A stretch of DNA of 37,767 bases from an uncultured Clostridia bacterium (GCA_944393505.1 CALYAK010000013.1:1-37767); one strand, 5' to 3'; counted from the stretch's first letter, positions 26,045 to 34,640 are shown. Notes: generated by a model from the sequence alone, not told the origin. Numbers and translations: made by a program.

Positions 26045-28498
26045 TTATTTTACAACTTTGATATGCTCTTCACCATCTGCTACAATTTTTACTCTCTTAT
26101 TTTTCGTTATATTGCCGGTTAAGATATTTTCTGCCAATCCATCTTCTACAATGGTTTGAATTGCTCTTCTTAATGGACGAGCGCCAAAGTTTGTATCAAT
26201 TCCTTTTTTCGCAACAAGTTCTTTTACAGATGGATCAATCTCAATTTCCATTTCTTGTTCTTGCAATCTTTTGATGACTTGATTTAGCATTAAATCAATA
26301 ATCTTTTCATTTTCTTGTTTGGTTAATTTATGGAATACAATGATCTCATCAATACGATTAATGAATTCTGGACGGAATTGTTTTTTCACCTCTTGCATTA
26401 CTTCTTTTTTGATTGCTTCGTATTCTTTTTGTTCGTTTTCTGTTTTTTCGTCTGTAAATCCTAGCGTCTTTTTATCCGTAATTAGTCTTGCACCAATATT
26501 GGATGTCATGATAATAACCGTATTTTTAAAGTTTACTGTTCTTCCTTGTGAATCAGTTAATCTACCATCATCAAGAATTTGAAGCATCATATTCATTACA
26601 TCTGGATGCGCTTTTTCAATTTCATCAAATAGAATAACTGCATATGGTTTTCTACGAATCTTTTCGGTTAATTGTCCTCCATCATCAAATCCTACATATC
26701 CTGGAGGTGCACCAATTAGTTTTGCAACCGAATGTGGCTCCATAAATTCTGACATATCAACACGAATCATAGCATCTTCATTTCCGAATAAGCATTCTGC
26801 CAAAGCTTTGGATAATTCTGTTTTACCAACACCAGTTGGTCCTAAGAATAGGAAGGAACCAATTGGACGATTTGGATCTTTTAATCCTACTCTACCTCTA
26901 CGAATTGCTTTTGCAACAGCTTTTACAGCCTCATCTTGTCCTACTACTCTCTTGTGTAACATTTCTTCTAGATTCTTTAATTTTTCATTCTCATCTTGTG
27001 TGATTTTTTGAACTGGAATCTTCGTCCAACTAGCAATAACACCCGCAATATCATCTTCTGTTAAATTCATCACGTTTTTACTATTTTTACTGTGCCATTT
27101 TTCTTTTTCTTTTTCAAGTTTTTCTTTTTTCTCTCTTTCTTTATCTCTTAAAGTAGCTGCTTTTTCAAAGTCTTGCGACTGAATTGCTTCTTCTTTTTCT
27201 TTTCCAAGCTTCTTAATTTCTTCTTCTAATTTTTTCAAGCTATCTGGTTGTGTATAGTTTTTCATACGCACACGAGAAGCAGCTTCATCGATTAAATCAA
27301 TGGCTTTATCTGGAAGGAAACGATCATTAATATATCGAATGGATAGTTTAACAGCTGCTTCCATCGCTTCATCCGATATTTTTACATTATGGTGAGCTTC
27401 ATATTTATCTCTTAATCCTTTTAAAATTTGAAGTGTATCTTCTGCAGATGGTTCTGCTACATTGACTGGACTAAATCTACGCTCTAATGCTGCATCTTTT
27501 TCAATATATTTACGATATTCATTTAAAGTTGTTGCTCCTAAAACTTGTACTTCTCCACGAGCAAGAAGTGGTTTTAAAATATTTGCTGCATCGACTGCAC
27601 CTTCTGCTGATCCTGCTCCAACAATGGTATGAATCTCGTCAATGAAAAGAATGACATCTCCTGCTTTTCTTACTTCTTCTAGGGATTTTTTAATTCTCTC
27701 TTCAAAATCGCCACGGTATTTAGCGCCTGCTACCATGCTGGAAATATCGATACTAACAATTCGTTTTCCTTTTAAGTTTTCTGGTACATCACCAGCTACA
27801 ATTTTTTGTGCTAGACCTTCTACAACAGCTGTTTTACCAACACCTGGTTCTCCAATTAAACAAGGATTATTTTTACTTCTTCTTGATAGGATTTGAATTA
27901 CTCTTTCGATTTCATCTTTTCTACCAATGACTGGATCTAATTTGCCTTCTCTTGCCTTTTGTGTTAAATCTGCTCCAAATTGATTTAAAGTTGGAGTTTG
28001 TTTATAGCTACCAGAATCTTTTCTCCCTTTTGGCGAATCCTCTTCTCCTAAATTTTGATCCGATTCTTGGATCACTTTCACAATTTCATTGTATAGCTTT
28101 TGTGGGTTTACATTTAAATCAAGCATAATTCGAACAGCAATACTATCTCCTTCACGCATGATTCCAATTAATAGATGTTCTGTTCCAATAAATTCTGTCC
28201 CTAATTTACGTGCTTCCATAAACGCATTTTCAATCACACGTTTTGTTCTTGGTGTAAATCCTACTGGATTCATTCCATTCATGTCTCGGTTAAATCCTAC
28301 AAGTTCTTCGATTTCTGCTAAAACATTTTCTGCTGTAACATCTTGAGAAGCTAACACTTTGGCAGCCACTCCATTTCCTTCTTTCACTAAACCATATAGC
28401 AAATGCTCAGTTCCAATATAGTTATGTCCTAGTTCCACAGCAAGTTCATTTGCAATTTCAATTGCTTGTTCAGCACGATTTGTAAATTTATACATCAT
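26045..28498 (-). CDS. clpC: AAA+ protease ATPase ClpC
   Basis: HSP100 unfoldase that feeds ClpP; in Firmicutes it degrades arginine-phosphorylated proteins marked by McsB. The 817 residues show a duplicated Clp-N domain (about 1-145), first AAA+ domain with Walker [10 protein letters not shown], and a middle UVR/coiled-coil part ([18 protein letters not shown]). The second AAA+ domain has Walker [10 protein letters not shown] and [10 protein letters not shown], and is followed by the C-terminal small domain. It is the last gene of ctsR-mcsA-mcsB-clpC, 17 bases after mcsB. Two adjacent ATG codons are possible starts. Confidence 0.98.
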   Translation of the reverse strand: MMYKFTNRAEQAIEIANELAVELGHNYIGTEHLLYGLVKEGNGVAAKVLASQDVTAENVLAEIEELVGFNRDMNGMNPVGFTPRTKRVIENAFMEARKLGTEFIGTEHLLIGIMREGDSIAVRIMLDLNVNPQKLYNEIVKVIQESDQNLGEEDSPKGRKDSGSYKQTPTLNQFGADLTQKAREGKLDPVIGRKDEIERVIQILSRRSKNNPCLIGEPGVGKTAVVEGLAQKIVAGDVPENLKGKRIVSIDISSMVAGAKYRGDFEERIKKSLEEVRKAGDVILFIDEIHTIVGAGSAEGAVDAANILKPLLARGEVQVLGATTLNEYRKYIEKDAALERRFSPVNVAEPSAEDTLQILKGLRDKYEAHHNVKISDEAMEAAVKLSIRYINDRFLPDKAIDLIDEAASRVRMKNYTQPDSLKKLEEEIKKLGKEKEEAIQSQDFEKAATLRDKEREKKEKLEKEKEKWHSKNSKNVMNLTEDDIAGVIASWTKIPVQKITQDENEKLKNLEEMLHKRVVGQDEAVKAVAKAIRRGRVGLKDPNRPIGSFLFLGPTGVGKTELSKALAECLFGNEDAMIRVDMSEFMEPHSVAKLIGAPPGYVGFDDGGQLTEKIRRKPYAVILFDEIEKAHPDVMNMMLQILDDGRLTDSQGRTVNFKNTVIIMTSNIGARLITDKKTLGFTDEKTENEQKEYEAIKKEVMQEVKKQFRPEFINRIDEIIVFHKLTKQENEKIIDLMLNQVIKRLQEQEMEIEIDPSVKELVAKKGIDTNFGARPLRRAIQTIVEDGLAENILTGNITKNKRVKIVADGEEHIKVVK

Positions 28499-28515
28499 TT
28501 TACGTCCCTCCTTTT

Positions 28516-29535
28516 TTATTTTTCATTTCGGATTTTTTGAATTACTTCTGGTCTTTTGGCTTCTCTTTGTCTTGCATCTAATCTTTCTCCTAAGAATTTT
28601 TGTAAATTGCCAGATCGTAAATTAATTTGTAGTTTTCGAATTTGTGCATCGGTTAATTCATCTAAAATTCCTAAGTCAACTCCTAATTTAATTTCTGATA
28701 AAAGTTTGGAAGCTTCTTCAGATGTCATTCTCTTTGCATAAAGAAAAATTCCATAAGAACGATAAATACGATTCTCTAAATCATAATCTTTCTTTACTAA
28801 GTACTTTCTTGCTGTACGTTCTTGTTCAATAATACGCTCTGCAATTGCTTTCATATTTTTAATGATACTCTTTTCTGTAATTCCTAACGATTGGATATTG
28901 GAAATTTGATAAAAATCATCTCGAATCTCACTTCCCTCACCATAAGCTCCTTGTACACTCATTCCAAAGTTGTTAATGACGCGAAGCATTGGGTTTAAGT
29001 TTCCGGTTTTTTGCAAGCCTGGTAAATGGACCATAATAGAAGCTTTCATTCCTGTTCCCACATGGTTTGGATTACTCGTCAAATATCCAAATTGTTCATC
29101 ACAAGCATAATCCAAGAGTTGATTTAATTTTTCATCTACATCAATGGCAAGATTAGCAGCCTCTTCTAAAGCAAGTCCGGCCGAAAATACTTGAATTTTA
29201 ATATGATCTTCTTCATTAATCATCAAGCATAAATTCTCCTCATCGTTAATCGCAATCGCAGCATATGGATAATTTTTTTTCACGAAATCTGGTGTAATTA
29301 AATGTTTTTCGATCAAGCTTAATAGTGTGACTTCATCAATGTCCTCTAATTTTAACAGTTTCAATCCATATCCTACACTTGGTAAAACTTCTTTTACCTT
29401 TTCATATAGTTTTTTCGCATCTTCTTTACTTTCTTTAATCAAAAATGGAATACTTCTTAAATTTCTTGCTAAACGTACTCTTGTACTAACAACTACATCC
29501 GATGCTTCTCCTGTTTGAAAATACCAATTTTCCAT
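28516..29535 (-). CDS. mcsB: Protein arginine kinase McsB
   Basis: Phosphagen-kinase-fold enzyme that phosphorylates arginines on client proteins and on CtsR, sending them to ClpC-ClpP. The 339 residues contain VVSTRVRLARNLRSIPF, NEEDHIKIQVFSAGL and GTGMKASIMVHLPGL, with NNFGMSVQGAYGEGSE forming part of the nucleotide/substrate site. It lies 11 bases after mcsA, its activator. Confidence 0.96.
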   Translation of the reverse strand: MENWYFQTGEASDVVVSTRVRLARNLRSIPFLIKESKEDAKKLYEKVKEVLPSVGYGLKLLKLEDIDEVTLLSLIEKHLITPDFVKKNYPYAAIAINDEENLCLMINEEDHIKIQVFSAGLALEEAANLAIDVDEKLNQLLDYACDEQFGYLTSNPNHVGTGMKASIMVHLPGLQKTGNLNPMLRVINNFGMSVQGAYGEGSEIRDDFYQISNIQSLGITEKSIIKNMKAIAERIIEQERTARKYLVKKDYDLENRIYRSYGIFLYAKRMTSEEASKLLSEIKLGVDLGILDELTDAQIRKLQINLRSGNLQKFLGERLDARQREAKRPEVIQKIRNEK

Positions 29536-29546
29536 ATTCTTCCCTC

Positions 29547-30110
29547 CTATTTCGATTCATTTTTCTTTTCTTCCATCTTTTTAATTTCATCTCGAATTTT
29601 TGCAGCATCTTCATAGCGTTCTTCTTTAATTGCTTTTTTTAAATCTTCTTGATACTGTTCCAATTTACTACTTTGTGTAGATGGTTTTGCTGTTTGTTCC
29701 TTGCTCTCTTCAAATTGAATTTTTTCTTTGGAAACACTACCAATTCTTCCAACATGTTTGTTGTTTCCATGAAGATTTTTTAAGATCGGAGAAATTTTAT
29801 CACGGAAGGTGTTATAGCAATTTGCACAGCCAAACTTTCCGGTGTTTAATAAGTCCTCATAAGTCATATGACAAGTTTCACATTGTAATTCTTTTGGACT
29901 TAAGAAATCGGATAATAGACTGGCATCCTCATATTGATGAAAGAAATCACCAAATAAGTTTGAGAAATCCATTGACATTGGTAATTCAAAATCATCTAAT
30001 CCCATTTCTTTTGCACATTGGGTACATAACCTAATTTCCTTTCTTTCTCCATTAATAATTTGTGTATAATGAAAATTTGCCTCTCTTTTTCCACAATTTT
30101 GACATAACAT
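29547..30110 (-). CDS. mcsA: McsA, zinc-binding activator of McsB
   Basis: Adaptor needed for McsB activity. The 187 residues carry four CxxC pairs in two zinc modules: CQNCGKR and CTQCAKE near 3-40, CETCHMT and CANCYNT near 85-107. A UVR motif at the C-terminus (KKAIKEERYEDAAKIRDEIK) probably meets McsB or ClpC. It is the second gene of the operon, 20 bases after ctsR. Confidence 0.95.
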   Translation of the reverse strand: MLCQNCGKREANFHYTQIINGERKEIRLCTQCAKEMGLDDFELPMSMDFSNLFGDFFHQYEDASLLSDFLSPKELQCETCHMTYEDLLNTGKFGCANCYNTFRDKISPILKNLHGNNKHVGRIGSVSKEKIQFEESKEQTAKPSTQSSKLEQYQEDLKKAIKEERYEDAAKIRDEIKKMEEKKNESK

Positions 30111-30130
30111 CTTAATTACCTCCTTTAATT

Positions 30131-30583
30131 CTAGTCTTCCACTAGATTTAATAACATATTTTTAAAGATACTTGCTCTTAAAGAATCCTTTAAATTTTGA
30201 GGAACCTTTAAGACCTTATCACTTGTTGCTACTTTTAATAATTTTGCTTCTTTTTCACTGATCATGCCATAGGATAAAAAGTTACTAATAAAAATATCAA
30301 TTTCTTGTGCTGTAATGCTATCTCCAACGCTTGTTATAATATGCATGAAATAATTGCTTTTTGTTACATTAATCTTTTTTATTGCAATATGACCTCCACC
30401 ACCTCTTTTACTTTCTACATAATATCCTTGTGATGGTTTAAATCTGGTTTGAATCACATAGTTAATCTGAGATGGCACACAATTAAAATATTCAGCTAAA
30501 TCATTTCTTTGAATTTCGATATAGTCATTATCATCTTTAAACAAGTCTTTGATAAATTCTTCAATCATATCCGACATTCTCAT
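30131..30583 (-). CDS. ctsR: Transcriptional repressor CtsR
   Basis: Winged-helix heat-stress repressor of clp genes. The 150 residues contain NYVIQTRFKPSQGYYVES and the glycine-rich wing RGGGGHIAI that inserts in the minor groove and senses heat. The start at 30583 is chosen because AAAGGAG lies about 9 bases before it and MRMSDMIEEFIKD is the conserved N-terminus; the open frame further upstream runs through the operator. It first appears under its own operator at 30601-30623, giving autorepression. Confidence 0.97.
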   Translation of the reverse strand: MRMSDMIEEFIKDLFKDDNDYIEIQRNDLAEYFNCVPSQINYVIQTRFKPSQGYYVESKRGGGGHIAIKKINVTKSNYFMHIITSVGDSITAQEIDIFISNFLSYGMISEKEAKLLKVATSDKVLKVPQNLKDSLRASIFKNMLLNLVED

Positions 30584-30600
30584 AGCATCATCTCCTTTTG

Positions 30601-30623
30601 TTTGACTTTGACTTTCTTTGACC
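30601..30623 (-). promoter_or_regulatory. CtsR operator
   Basis: On the minus strand GGTCAAA-GAA-AGTCAAA-GTCAAA: the known CtsR heptad repeat (A/G-GTCAAA-NNN-A/G-GTCAAA), with an additional half heptad directly following. It lies just downstream of the -10 box and directly before the ribosome site. Confidence 0.9.
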
Positions 30624-30631
30624 TTTATTCT

Positions 30632-30659
30632 ATTATATCTGCTTTTTGAATAAAAACAA
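30632..30659 (-). promoter_or_regulatory. Sigma-A promoter of ctsR-mcsA-mcsB-clpC
   Basis: On the minus strand TTGTTT (30654-30659), a 16-base spacer and TATAAT (30632-30637). The -35 box lies inside one arm of a 15-base inverted repeat. Confidence 0.7.
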
Positions 30660-30694
30660 GTCTTATTTTTCATTTTTTCGACTTGTTTTTATTC
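30648..30694. repeat. Perfect 15-bp inverted repeat over the ctsR -35 region
   Basis: GAATAAAAACAAGTC (30648-30662) and GACTTGTTTTTATTC (30680-30694), 17 bases apart. It may end transcription from the upstream minus-strand genes (the arm is T-rich) or serve as an operator. Confidence 0.8.
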
Positions 30695-30745
30695 TATTTT
30701 CACTTAGTTTATTATACTTTTCTTCTCGTTTCTCTTTTTTTCTCG

Positions 30746-30922
30746 TTATTTCTTCTTATCTCTTCCCTTTTCTGGATCTGTAATAGAACCTAGTCTGTCT
30801 GCCTTTCTTTTTTGTTGTTCTTGTGTAATCCAATAAAAATAAGATGGTATAAACTCCCCATATCGGGAAGTACCGTTTTGCTCTTCCTCTTTCTCATGAC
30901 TTTCTTCTATCTTTTTATTCAT
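30746..30922 (-). CDS. Small charged protein of unknown function
   Basis: A 58-residue frame starting MNKKIEESHEKEEEQNG and ending in DPEKGRDKKK, with one aromatic patch (YGEFIPSYFYWI). GTGAGG lies about 10 bases before the chosen ATG at 30922; the frame is open further upstream but with no ribosome site. It sits between the HAD gene and ctsR on the same strand. I do not recognise it, and it could be spurious. Confidence 0.4.
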   Translation of the reverse strand: MNKKIEESHEKEEEQNGTSRYGEFIPSYFYWITQEQQKRKADRLGSITDPEKGRDKKK

Positions 30923-30987
30923 CTTTCTCAACCTCACTTTTCTTCTTATTATAGTTATGGTCAAGATCTTATTTTTTATACCATCTT

Positions 30988-31854
30988 TTATAAATATTGA
31001 TAAATCGCTTCCGCTACCCCATCAGAGTTATTATCGGCAACAACAGCATTAGCAAATTCTTGAATATATGGTGCGCTATTTCCCATCGCAATTCCCATTC
31101 CAGCATTTTTGAGCATACTTTCATCATTAATATTATCACCAATTGCTAATACTTCTTCTGGTTTAATTCCTAACTCTTCCATTAAAAAGGATAATGCATT
31201 CCATTTATTCACATTTTGACTCGTTATTTCCGTATAATAATATTCTAATTTTACTTCTTCTGTTCCAGACTTGAACATTTTTCTCGACATATGTTCTACA
31301 TCTAATGTATCTACATTTTTAATATTCCTTAATTTGCGAATAATGCTCCCAAAAATAATTTCATTATCATCACAAATCGTTACTTTGAGAAAGTGATCTT
31401 TTTCATTTTTCTCAATGCTATGATATAAATCTGGTATAATTTGAATATTGGTCTTTTTTTCTTCTGGCTTTTTTAAATTTTCTTGATTATAGAATAGCAC
31501 ATTATAATTCAGAGATTTTGTTAGAATTGTATCTTCGGTATAAACATTATAAAAAATACTATTTTCCTCACAAATCGATAAAATTTGCATTAATTTAGCT
31601 TTATCGATTTCTTTACTGTATAAAATTTTGTTTTCTTTCAAATCATATAATAAGGAACCATTTCCACAAATAATATAACGATCTGCTTGAATTTCCTCTG
31701 CGAGTGTTCCAACCGAATTAACTCTACCAGAACATAGCACAATTTCAGCTCCTTTTTGTTTTGCATATTGAATCGCTTCTTTATTTTTTTGTGAAATTTC
31801 ACCATAGGAATTTAACAATGTTCCATCTAAATCAATTGCAATTAATCGATACAT
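30988..31854 (-). CDS. Cof-type HAD phosphatase
   Basis: A 288-residue haloacid-dehalogenase-superfamily hydrolase of the Cof/YidA subgroup, which dephosphorylates sugar phosphates, flavin mononucleotide or related small molecules. Motif I is DLDGTLL (8-14, nucleophile Asp8), motif II SGR near 42, and motifs III/IV are in LAIGDNINDESMLKNAG near 236-252. A C2-type cap lies between. It is likely cytoplasmic, and its substrate cannot be told. A sigma-A promoter precedes it. Confidence 0.9.
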   Translation of the reverse strand: MYRLIAIDLDGTLLNSYGEISQKNKEAIQYAKQKGAEIVLCSGRVNSVGTLAEEIQADRYIICGNGSLLYDLKENKILYSKEIDKAKLMQILSICEENSIFYNVYTEDTILTKSLNYNVLFYNQENLKKPEEKKTNIQIIPDLYHSIEKNEKDHFLKVTICDDNEIIFGSIIRKLRNIKNVDTLDVEHMSRKMFKSGTEEVKLEYYYTEITSQNVNKWNALSFLMEELGIKPEEVLAIGDNINDESMLKNAGMGIAMGNSAPYIQEFANAVVADNNSDGVAEAIYQYL

Positions 31855-31893
31855 ACTTACTCCTTTTTCTCTATCATTCCCTTTTTCGCCAAA

Positions 31894-31922
31894 ATTATAT
31901 CACTGCTCCCCATCCTTCTCAA
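31894..31922 (-). promoter_or_regulatory. Sigma-A promoter of the HAD gene
   Basis: On the minus strand TTGAGA (31917-31922), a 17-base spacer, TATAAT (31894-31899). Confidence 0.7.
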
Positions 31923-31964
31923 GTTTTTTCATGAATTTTCCAGTTTAAAAAAATCGATTTCGCG

Positions 31965-31977
31965 CATTCTATATAAT
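31965..31977 (+). promoter_or_regulatory. Possible sigma-G -10 element of the SASP gene
   Basis: CATTCTA (31965-31971) resembles the sigma-G -10 consensus CATNCTA, about 80 bases before the SASP ATG; a TATAAT follows immediately. No good sigma-G -35 at 17-18 bases is seen, so this is weak. SASP genes are normally forespore-specific. Confidence 0.35.
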
Positions 31978-32049
31978 GAAAAGACAAGGTCTTGTTTTTT
32001 CAAAAAAATAATTACGATTTATAATCACATTCTAGGAGGTGAATTACAA

Positions 32050-32151
32050 ATGGCATCAAACAGTAGTAGAAATTCTAAGTTAGTTCCAGAAGCTAGTGAA
32101 GCTCTAAATAAATTCAAATATGAAGTAGCTAGTGATGAGGCTGTCAAAAAT
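32050..32151 (+). pseudogene. Alpha/beta-type small acid-soluble spore protein, interrupted after about 34 codons
   Basis: SASPs coat forespore DNA and protect it from UV and heat. GGAGGTGA and ATG 32050 lead into NSSRNSKLVPEASEALNKFK and YEVASDEAVKN, an excellent N-terminal half of an alpha/beta SASP. The second conserved half, which should carry the T/S-R-x-N-G-x-x-G-G-x-M-V motif, is missing. After about 32150 the frame runs into AT-rich DNA and the antisense of the serine recombinase until 32283. The other half is not in the window. The gene is therefore split at the end of an inserted element. Confidence 0.85.
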
Positions 32152-32194
32152 ATATTTAAACTATTTTTAACATCTTCTCTTTCACTAGCTACTT
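32123..32194. repeat. 72-bp imperfect dyad at the SASP/element junction (candidate att site)
   Basis: AAGTAGCTAGTGA (32123-32135) is repeated inverted at 32182-32194. Between them, inner arms AAAAATA (32146-32152) and TATTTTT (32162-32168) flank TTTAAA. Large serine recombinases bind imperfect dyads in their att sites. The left half lies in SASP codons and the right half in element DNA, as expected of attL. Confidence 0.6.
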
Positions 32195-32202
32195 TTTATT
32201 TT

Positions 32203-33879
32203 TTAAGAAGCTTTTTTATTACGTTTATTCTCTACTCTAGCTTCTTTTCCATCTTTATTTTCGTATTGCTCAATTTGTGTTAAGTCATCAAATTTATAAT
32301 AAATATTGATTTCGTGATCTTCTGATATTGTTATCTTTTCAATCAATTCATTTAACAACTCTTTGCTCGGTTCTTTCATTGCGATAAATTCTTCTACCAA
32401 TTTTTTTACTTTATCTTGATGATTTTCTTTTTCTTTTCCTTGTTGCAATAAACTTTCTAAATTTGTTTTTTCTTTAAATGCTTTCTCTCTTTCTTTTGTG
32501 AAGTCTTGCATAAGTTCTAAATAATCATTCTCTGAAATAATTCCCTTTACTTTATCTTTATATAAGTTTTTAATATAAAGACTGGACTCTGTAATTTGGT
32601 ATTCGATTTCCTCAAGCTTTCTTTGTATCTCATATCTTTTTTGTTCTTTTTGCTTTTCTTGTTCAGCTAATTCGAATAGTTCTTCTGGTAAATCTTTTGT
32701 CATATATCTTTGACAAACGGTTCGAATGTGTTCGAGTAATATTTCTTGTAAAATTTCTAGATGATTGGAATGCCTAGTACACACTTCATTATATAGTTTT
32801 GAATAACTGTAGCAAATTGTTGTATAACGATATTCTCCATATTTCTTTAAAGCATAATTGGAATAAGTAACATGAAGTCTTGCTCCACATTCCGCACAAT
32901 AGAGTAATCCTTTAAATAAGTAATCATGCTTTGTGCCTTTAAAAGATTGATTTTTGTTTAAAATTTCTTGTACTCGATCAAAGATTTCTCGGTCAATGAT
33001 TGGCTCATGTGTTCCCTTACAGATAAATCGTTCTTCCTTTGGAACGGTAATACGTATTTTCGATTTATAGTTGATACTTCTACGCTTGAATTGCTCTAAA
33101 TCTCCTAAATATACTGGGTTGTTTAAAATCCTTCGTATGCTTGTTTGTTTCCACGCATTATATAAAACAGTCTTTCTAGTATTTCCAATATTTCTTGACT
33201 GACCTGGTACGGCTATTTTTTCCTGTGTTAAAATTTGAGCAATTCTGGTAAGTCCATTTCCCTGTAAATATAAATCAAATATTTTCTTTACAACTTTTGC
33301 TTCTGCTTCATTGATAATTAAGTGATATTTGTTTTCTGGATCTTTTTGATATCCATAAGGTGCTGTTACTCCCAAAAAGTTTCCTGCTTTTCTTCTTTCT
33401 GTTAAGGAACTTCGAATCTTTTTTGATATATCTTTTACATACATATCATTGATAATACTTTTAAAAGGGGCTATATCACTCATTCCTGCATCTTCCATTG
33501 TGTCAATATTATCTAGTAGTGCAATATATCTTACTTGGTGTTCCGGAAAATATCGTTGTAAATAGTAACCTGTATCGATATAATCTCTCCCTAATCTGGA
33601 TAGATCCTTTGTAATAACAGTATCAATTAATCCTGATTCGATATCTTCAATCATTTTCTTAAAACTCGGTCGGTTAAAATTCGTTCCTGACCATCCATCG
33701 TCTACATATTCATTTATGATAAAAAAATTTTGATTTTCTGCTACAAATCGTTTTAAAATTTCCCTTTGGTTTGTAATACTCGAACTTTCTTCTTTATCAC
33801 CATCTTCCCTCGATAACCTAATATACAGTCCAACTCGAAAAGTTTTATTTTCTTGATTGCTTATCGGTTTTCCATTCAT
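32203..33879 (-). CDS. Large serine recombinase
   Basis: Site-specific recombinase of about 558 residues that would integrate and, with a directionality factor, excise the element. The N-terminal catalytic domain has the nucleophile serine in GLYIRLSRED (about 22-31), plus DDGWSGTNFNRP and TKDLSRLGRDYIDTG. A recombinase domain (PYGYQKDPENKYHLIINEAE, then VVKKIFDLYL) is followed by a zinc ribbon opening YCAECGARL and a coiled coil (about 430-505). The start at 33879 is used: GGGAGG lies 7 bases before it. Its stop is 8 bases from the junction dyad, the usual place for such genes. Confidence 0.95.
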   Translation of the reverse strand: MNGKPISNQENKTFRVGLYIRLSREDGDKEESSSITNQREILKRFVAENQNFFIINEYVDDGWSGTNFNRPSFKKMIEDIESGLIDTVITKDLSRLGRDYIDTGYYLQRYFPEHQVRYIALLDNIDTMEDAGMSDIAPFKSIINDMYVKDISKKIRSSLTERRKAGNFLGVTAPYGYQKDPENKYHLIINEAEAKVVKKIFDLYLQGNGLTRIAQILTQEKIAVPGQSRNIGNTRKTVLYNAWKQTSIRRILNNPVYLGDLEQFKRRSINYKSKIRITVPKEERFICKGTHEPIIDREIFDRVQEILNKNQSFKGTKHDYLFKGLLYCAECGARLHVTYSNYALKKYGEYRYTTICYSYSKLYNEVCTRHSNHLEILQEILLEHIRTVCQRYMTKDLPEELFELAEQEKQKEQKRYEIQRKLEEIEYQITESSLYIKNLYKDKVKGIISENDYLELMQDFTKEREKAFKEKTNLESLLQQGKEKENHQDKVKKLVEEFIAMKEPSKELLNELIEKITISEDHEINIYYKFDDLTQIEQYENKDGKEARVENKRNKKAS

Positions 33880-33898
33880 AAAATTCCTCCCTTTAAGC

Positions 33899-33967
33899 AA
33901 TCGCCTAAGATTATTATAGCATAACTTGAAAAAATTTTCTCAAATTTTCTATATTTCTTAGGCGATT
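33899..33967. repeat. 12-bp inverted repeat bracketing the recombinase promoter
   Basis: AATCGCCTAAGA (33899-33910) and TCTTAGGCGATT (33956-33967). A minus-strand TATAAT (33913-33918) lies between them; the only -35 candidates (TTGAGA at 19 bases) are poorly spaced. Because one arm is upstream of the promoter, it fits a DNA operator better than an RNA hairpin. Confidence 0.65.
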
Positions 33968-33972
33968 TTTAT

Positions 33973-34122
33973 TTATTCTTGGATTCTTAGTTCTATTAAA
34001 AAGGATTTTTTTATTATTTCATTTACATCAATTTTTGAATCTTTTGCAAAAATATCTTTTATCTGATATTCTTCTTTTTCTTTCGTAAGTCTTTTCTTTT
34101 TTTCCATCTCTAATATCACCAT
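33973..34122 (-). CDS. Small 49-residue protein upstream of the recombinase
   Basis: The frame reads MVILEMEKKKRLTKEKEEYQ and continues KDIFAKDSKIDVNEIIKKSF to its stop. AAAAGGAAT lies about 10 bases before the ATG. Codon use matches the surroundings. It precedes the recombinase by about 90 bases on the same strand. Small basic or charged genes in this place are sometimes excision/directionality factors; nothing in the sequence proves that here. Confidence 0.5.
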   Translation of the reverse strand: MVILEMEKKKRLTKEKEEYQIKDIFAKDSKIDVNEIIKKSFLIELRIQE

Positions 34123-34283
34123 TTTTATTATTCCTTTTCCTTCCAAAAATATACAGTTTTTAATATGCTTTCTCTATATGTGATCTATATAGAACACTTT
34201 CCCTTCTATCTATAAAAAGGACTTAATTTTCTAATGGAAAGACAATTTTGATGAAAAATTAAAAAAGTCAAAAAAAATAGTTC

Positions 34284-34298
34284 ACATCATCTTGATGT
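34284..34298. promoter_or_regulatory. Palindromic operator 1, upstream of first XRE gene
   Basis: ACATCATCTTGATGT: arms ACATCA/TGATGT around TCT. It overlaps a candidate -35 TTGATG (34292-34297), 18 bases from TATTAT (34316-34321), so binding should block the gene at 34343. A near-identical palindrome occurs at 35190. Confidence 0.65.
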
Positions 34299-34342
34299 CG
34301 TTCTGATTCTTTTTTTATTATACACTTTCGTTGGTGAATATT

Positions 34343-34603
34343 ATGGGTACAAGAAAATTAAACGGAAAGTTAAATGTAATTTCAAAAAATTTAATGAAAT
34401 ATCGAGCTGAAAAGGGAATTTCACAAGCTGATTTATGCAAGAAATTAGCCTTATTAGGCATACCTTTATATACTAACGATATCTATAAAATCGAACACAA
34501 TAAAAGAACTGTAAAAGATTATGAATTATATGCTTTTGCGAAAGTTTTAAACGTAAAAATCGAAGATTTACTAAGTGGTATAACAGAAGAATTTGATCTA
34601 TAA
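34343..34603 (+). CDS. XRE-family helix-turn-helix regulator (paralogue 1)
   Basis: An 86-residue protein that is one HTH domain: LNGKLNVISKNLMKYRAEKG, ISQADLCKKLALLG, then the recognition part YTNDIYKIEHNKRTVKDYEL and AFAKVLNVKIEDLL. The ATG at 34343 is preferred (weak GGTG 7 bases before); an in-frame TTG lies at 34331. It is clearly paralogous to the gene at 35319, sharing the uncommon LNGKLN lead-in. It probably represses itself through the palindrome at 34284. Confidence 0.85.
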   Translation: MGTRKLNGKLNVISKNLMKYRAEKGISQADLCKKLALLGIPLYTNDIYKIEHNKRTVKDYELYAFAKVLNVKIEDLLSGITEEFDL

Positions 34604-34640
34604 AACCATATAACTTAAAAGTTATATGGTTCTTTTTTGT
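34604..34640. terminator. Bidirectional terminator
   Basis: AACCATATAACTT (34604-34616) and AAGTTATATGGTT (34619-34631) form a perfect 13-pair stem followed by CTTTTTTG. It lies between convergent genes and overlaps the stop of the gene at 34622. Confidence 0.85.

Noticed and set aside
31980..32000. AAGAC-AAG-GTCTT followed by T residues before the SASP gene, as a terminator
   Set aside because: The five-pair stem with a three-base loop is too weak to support a call, and it would cut the SASP transcript from its likely promoter.
32151..32283. C-terminal part of the plus-strand frame that continues the SASP start
   Set aside because: It is hydrophobic, does not match any SASP, and from 32203 is the antisense of the recombinase gene.
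34174..34192. Short dyad CTATAT-n7-ATATAG
   Set aside because: Six-base arms of A/T-rich sequence are expected by chance at this base composition.
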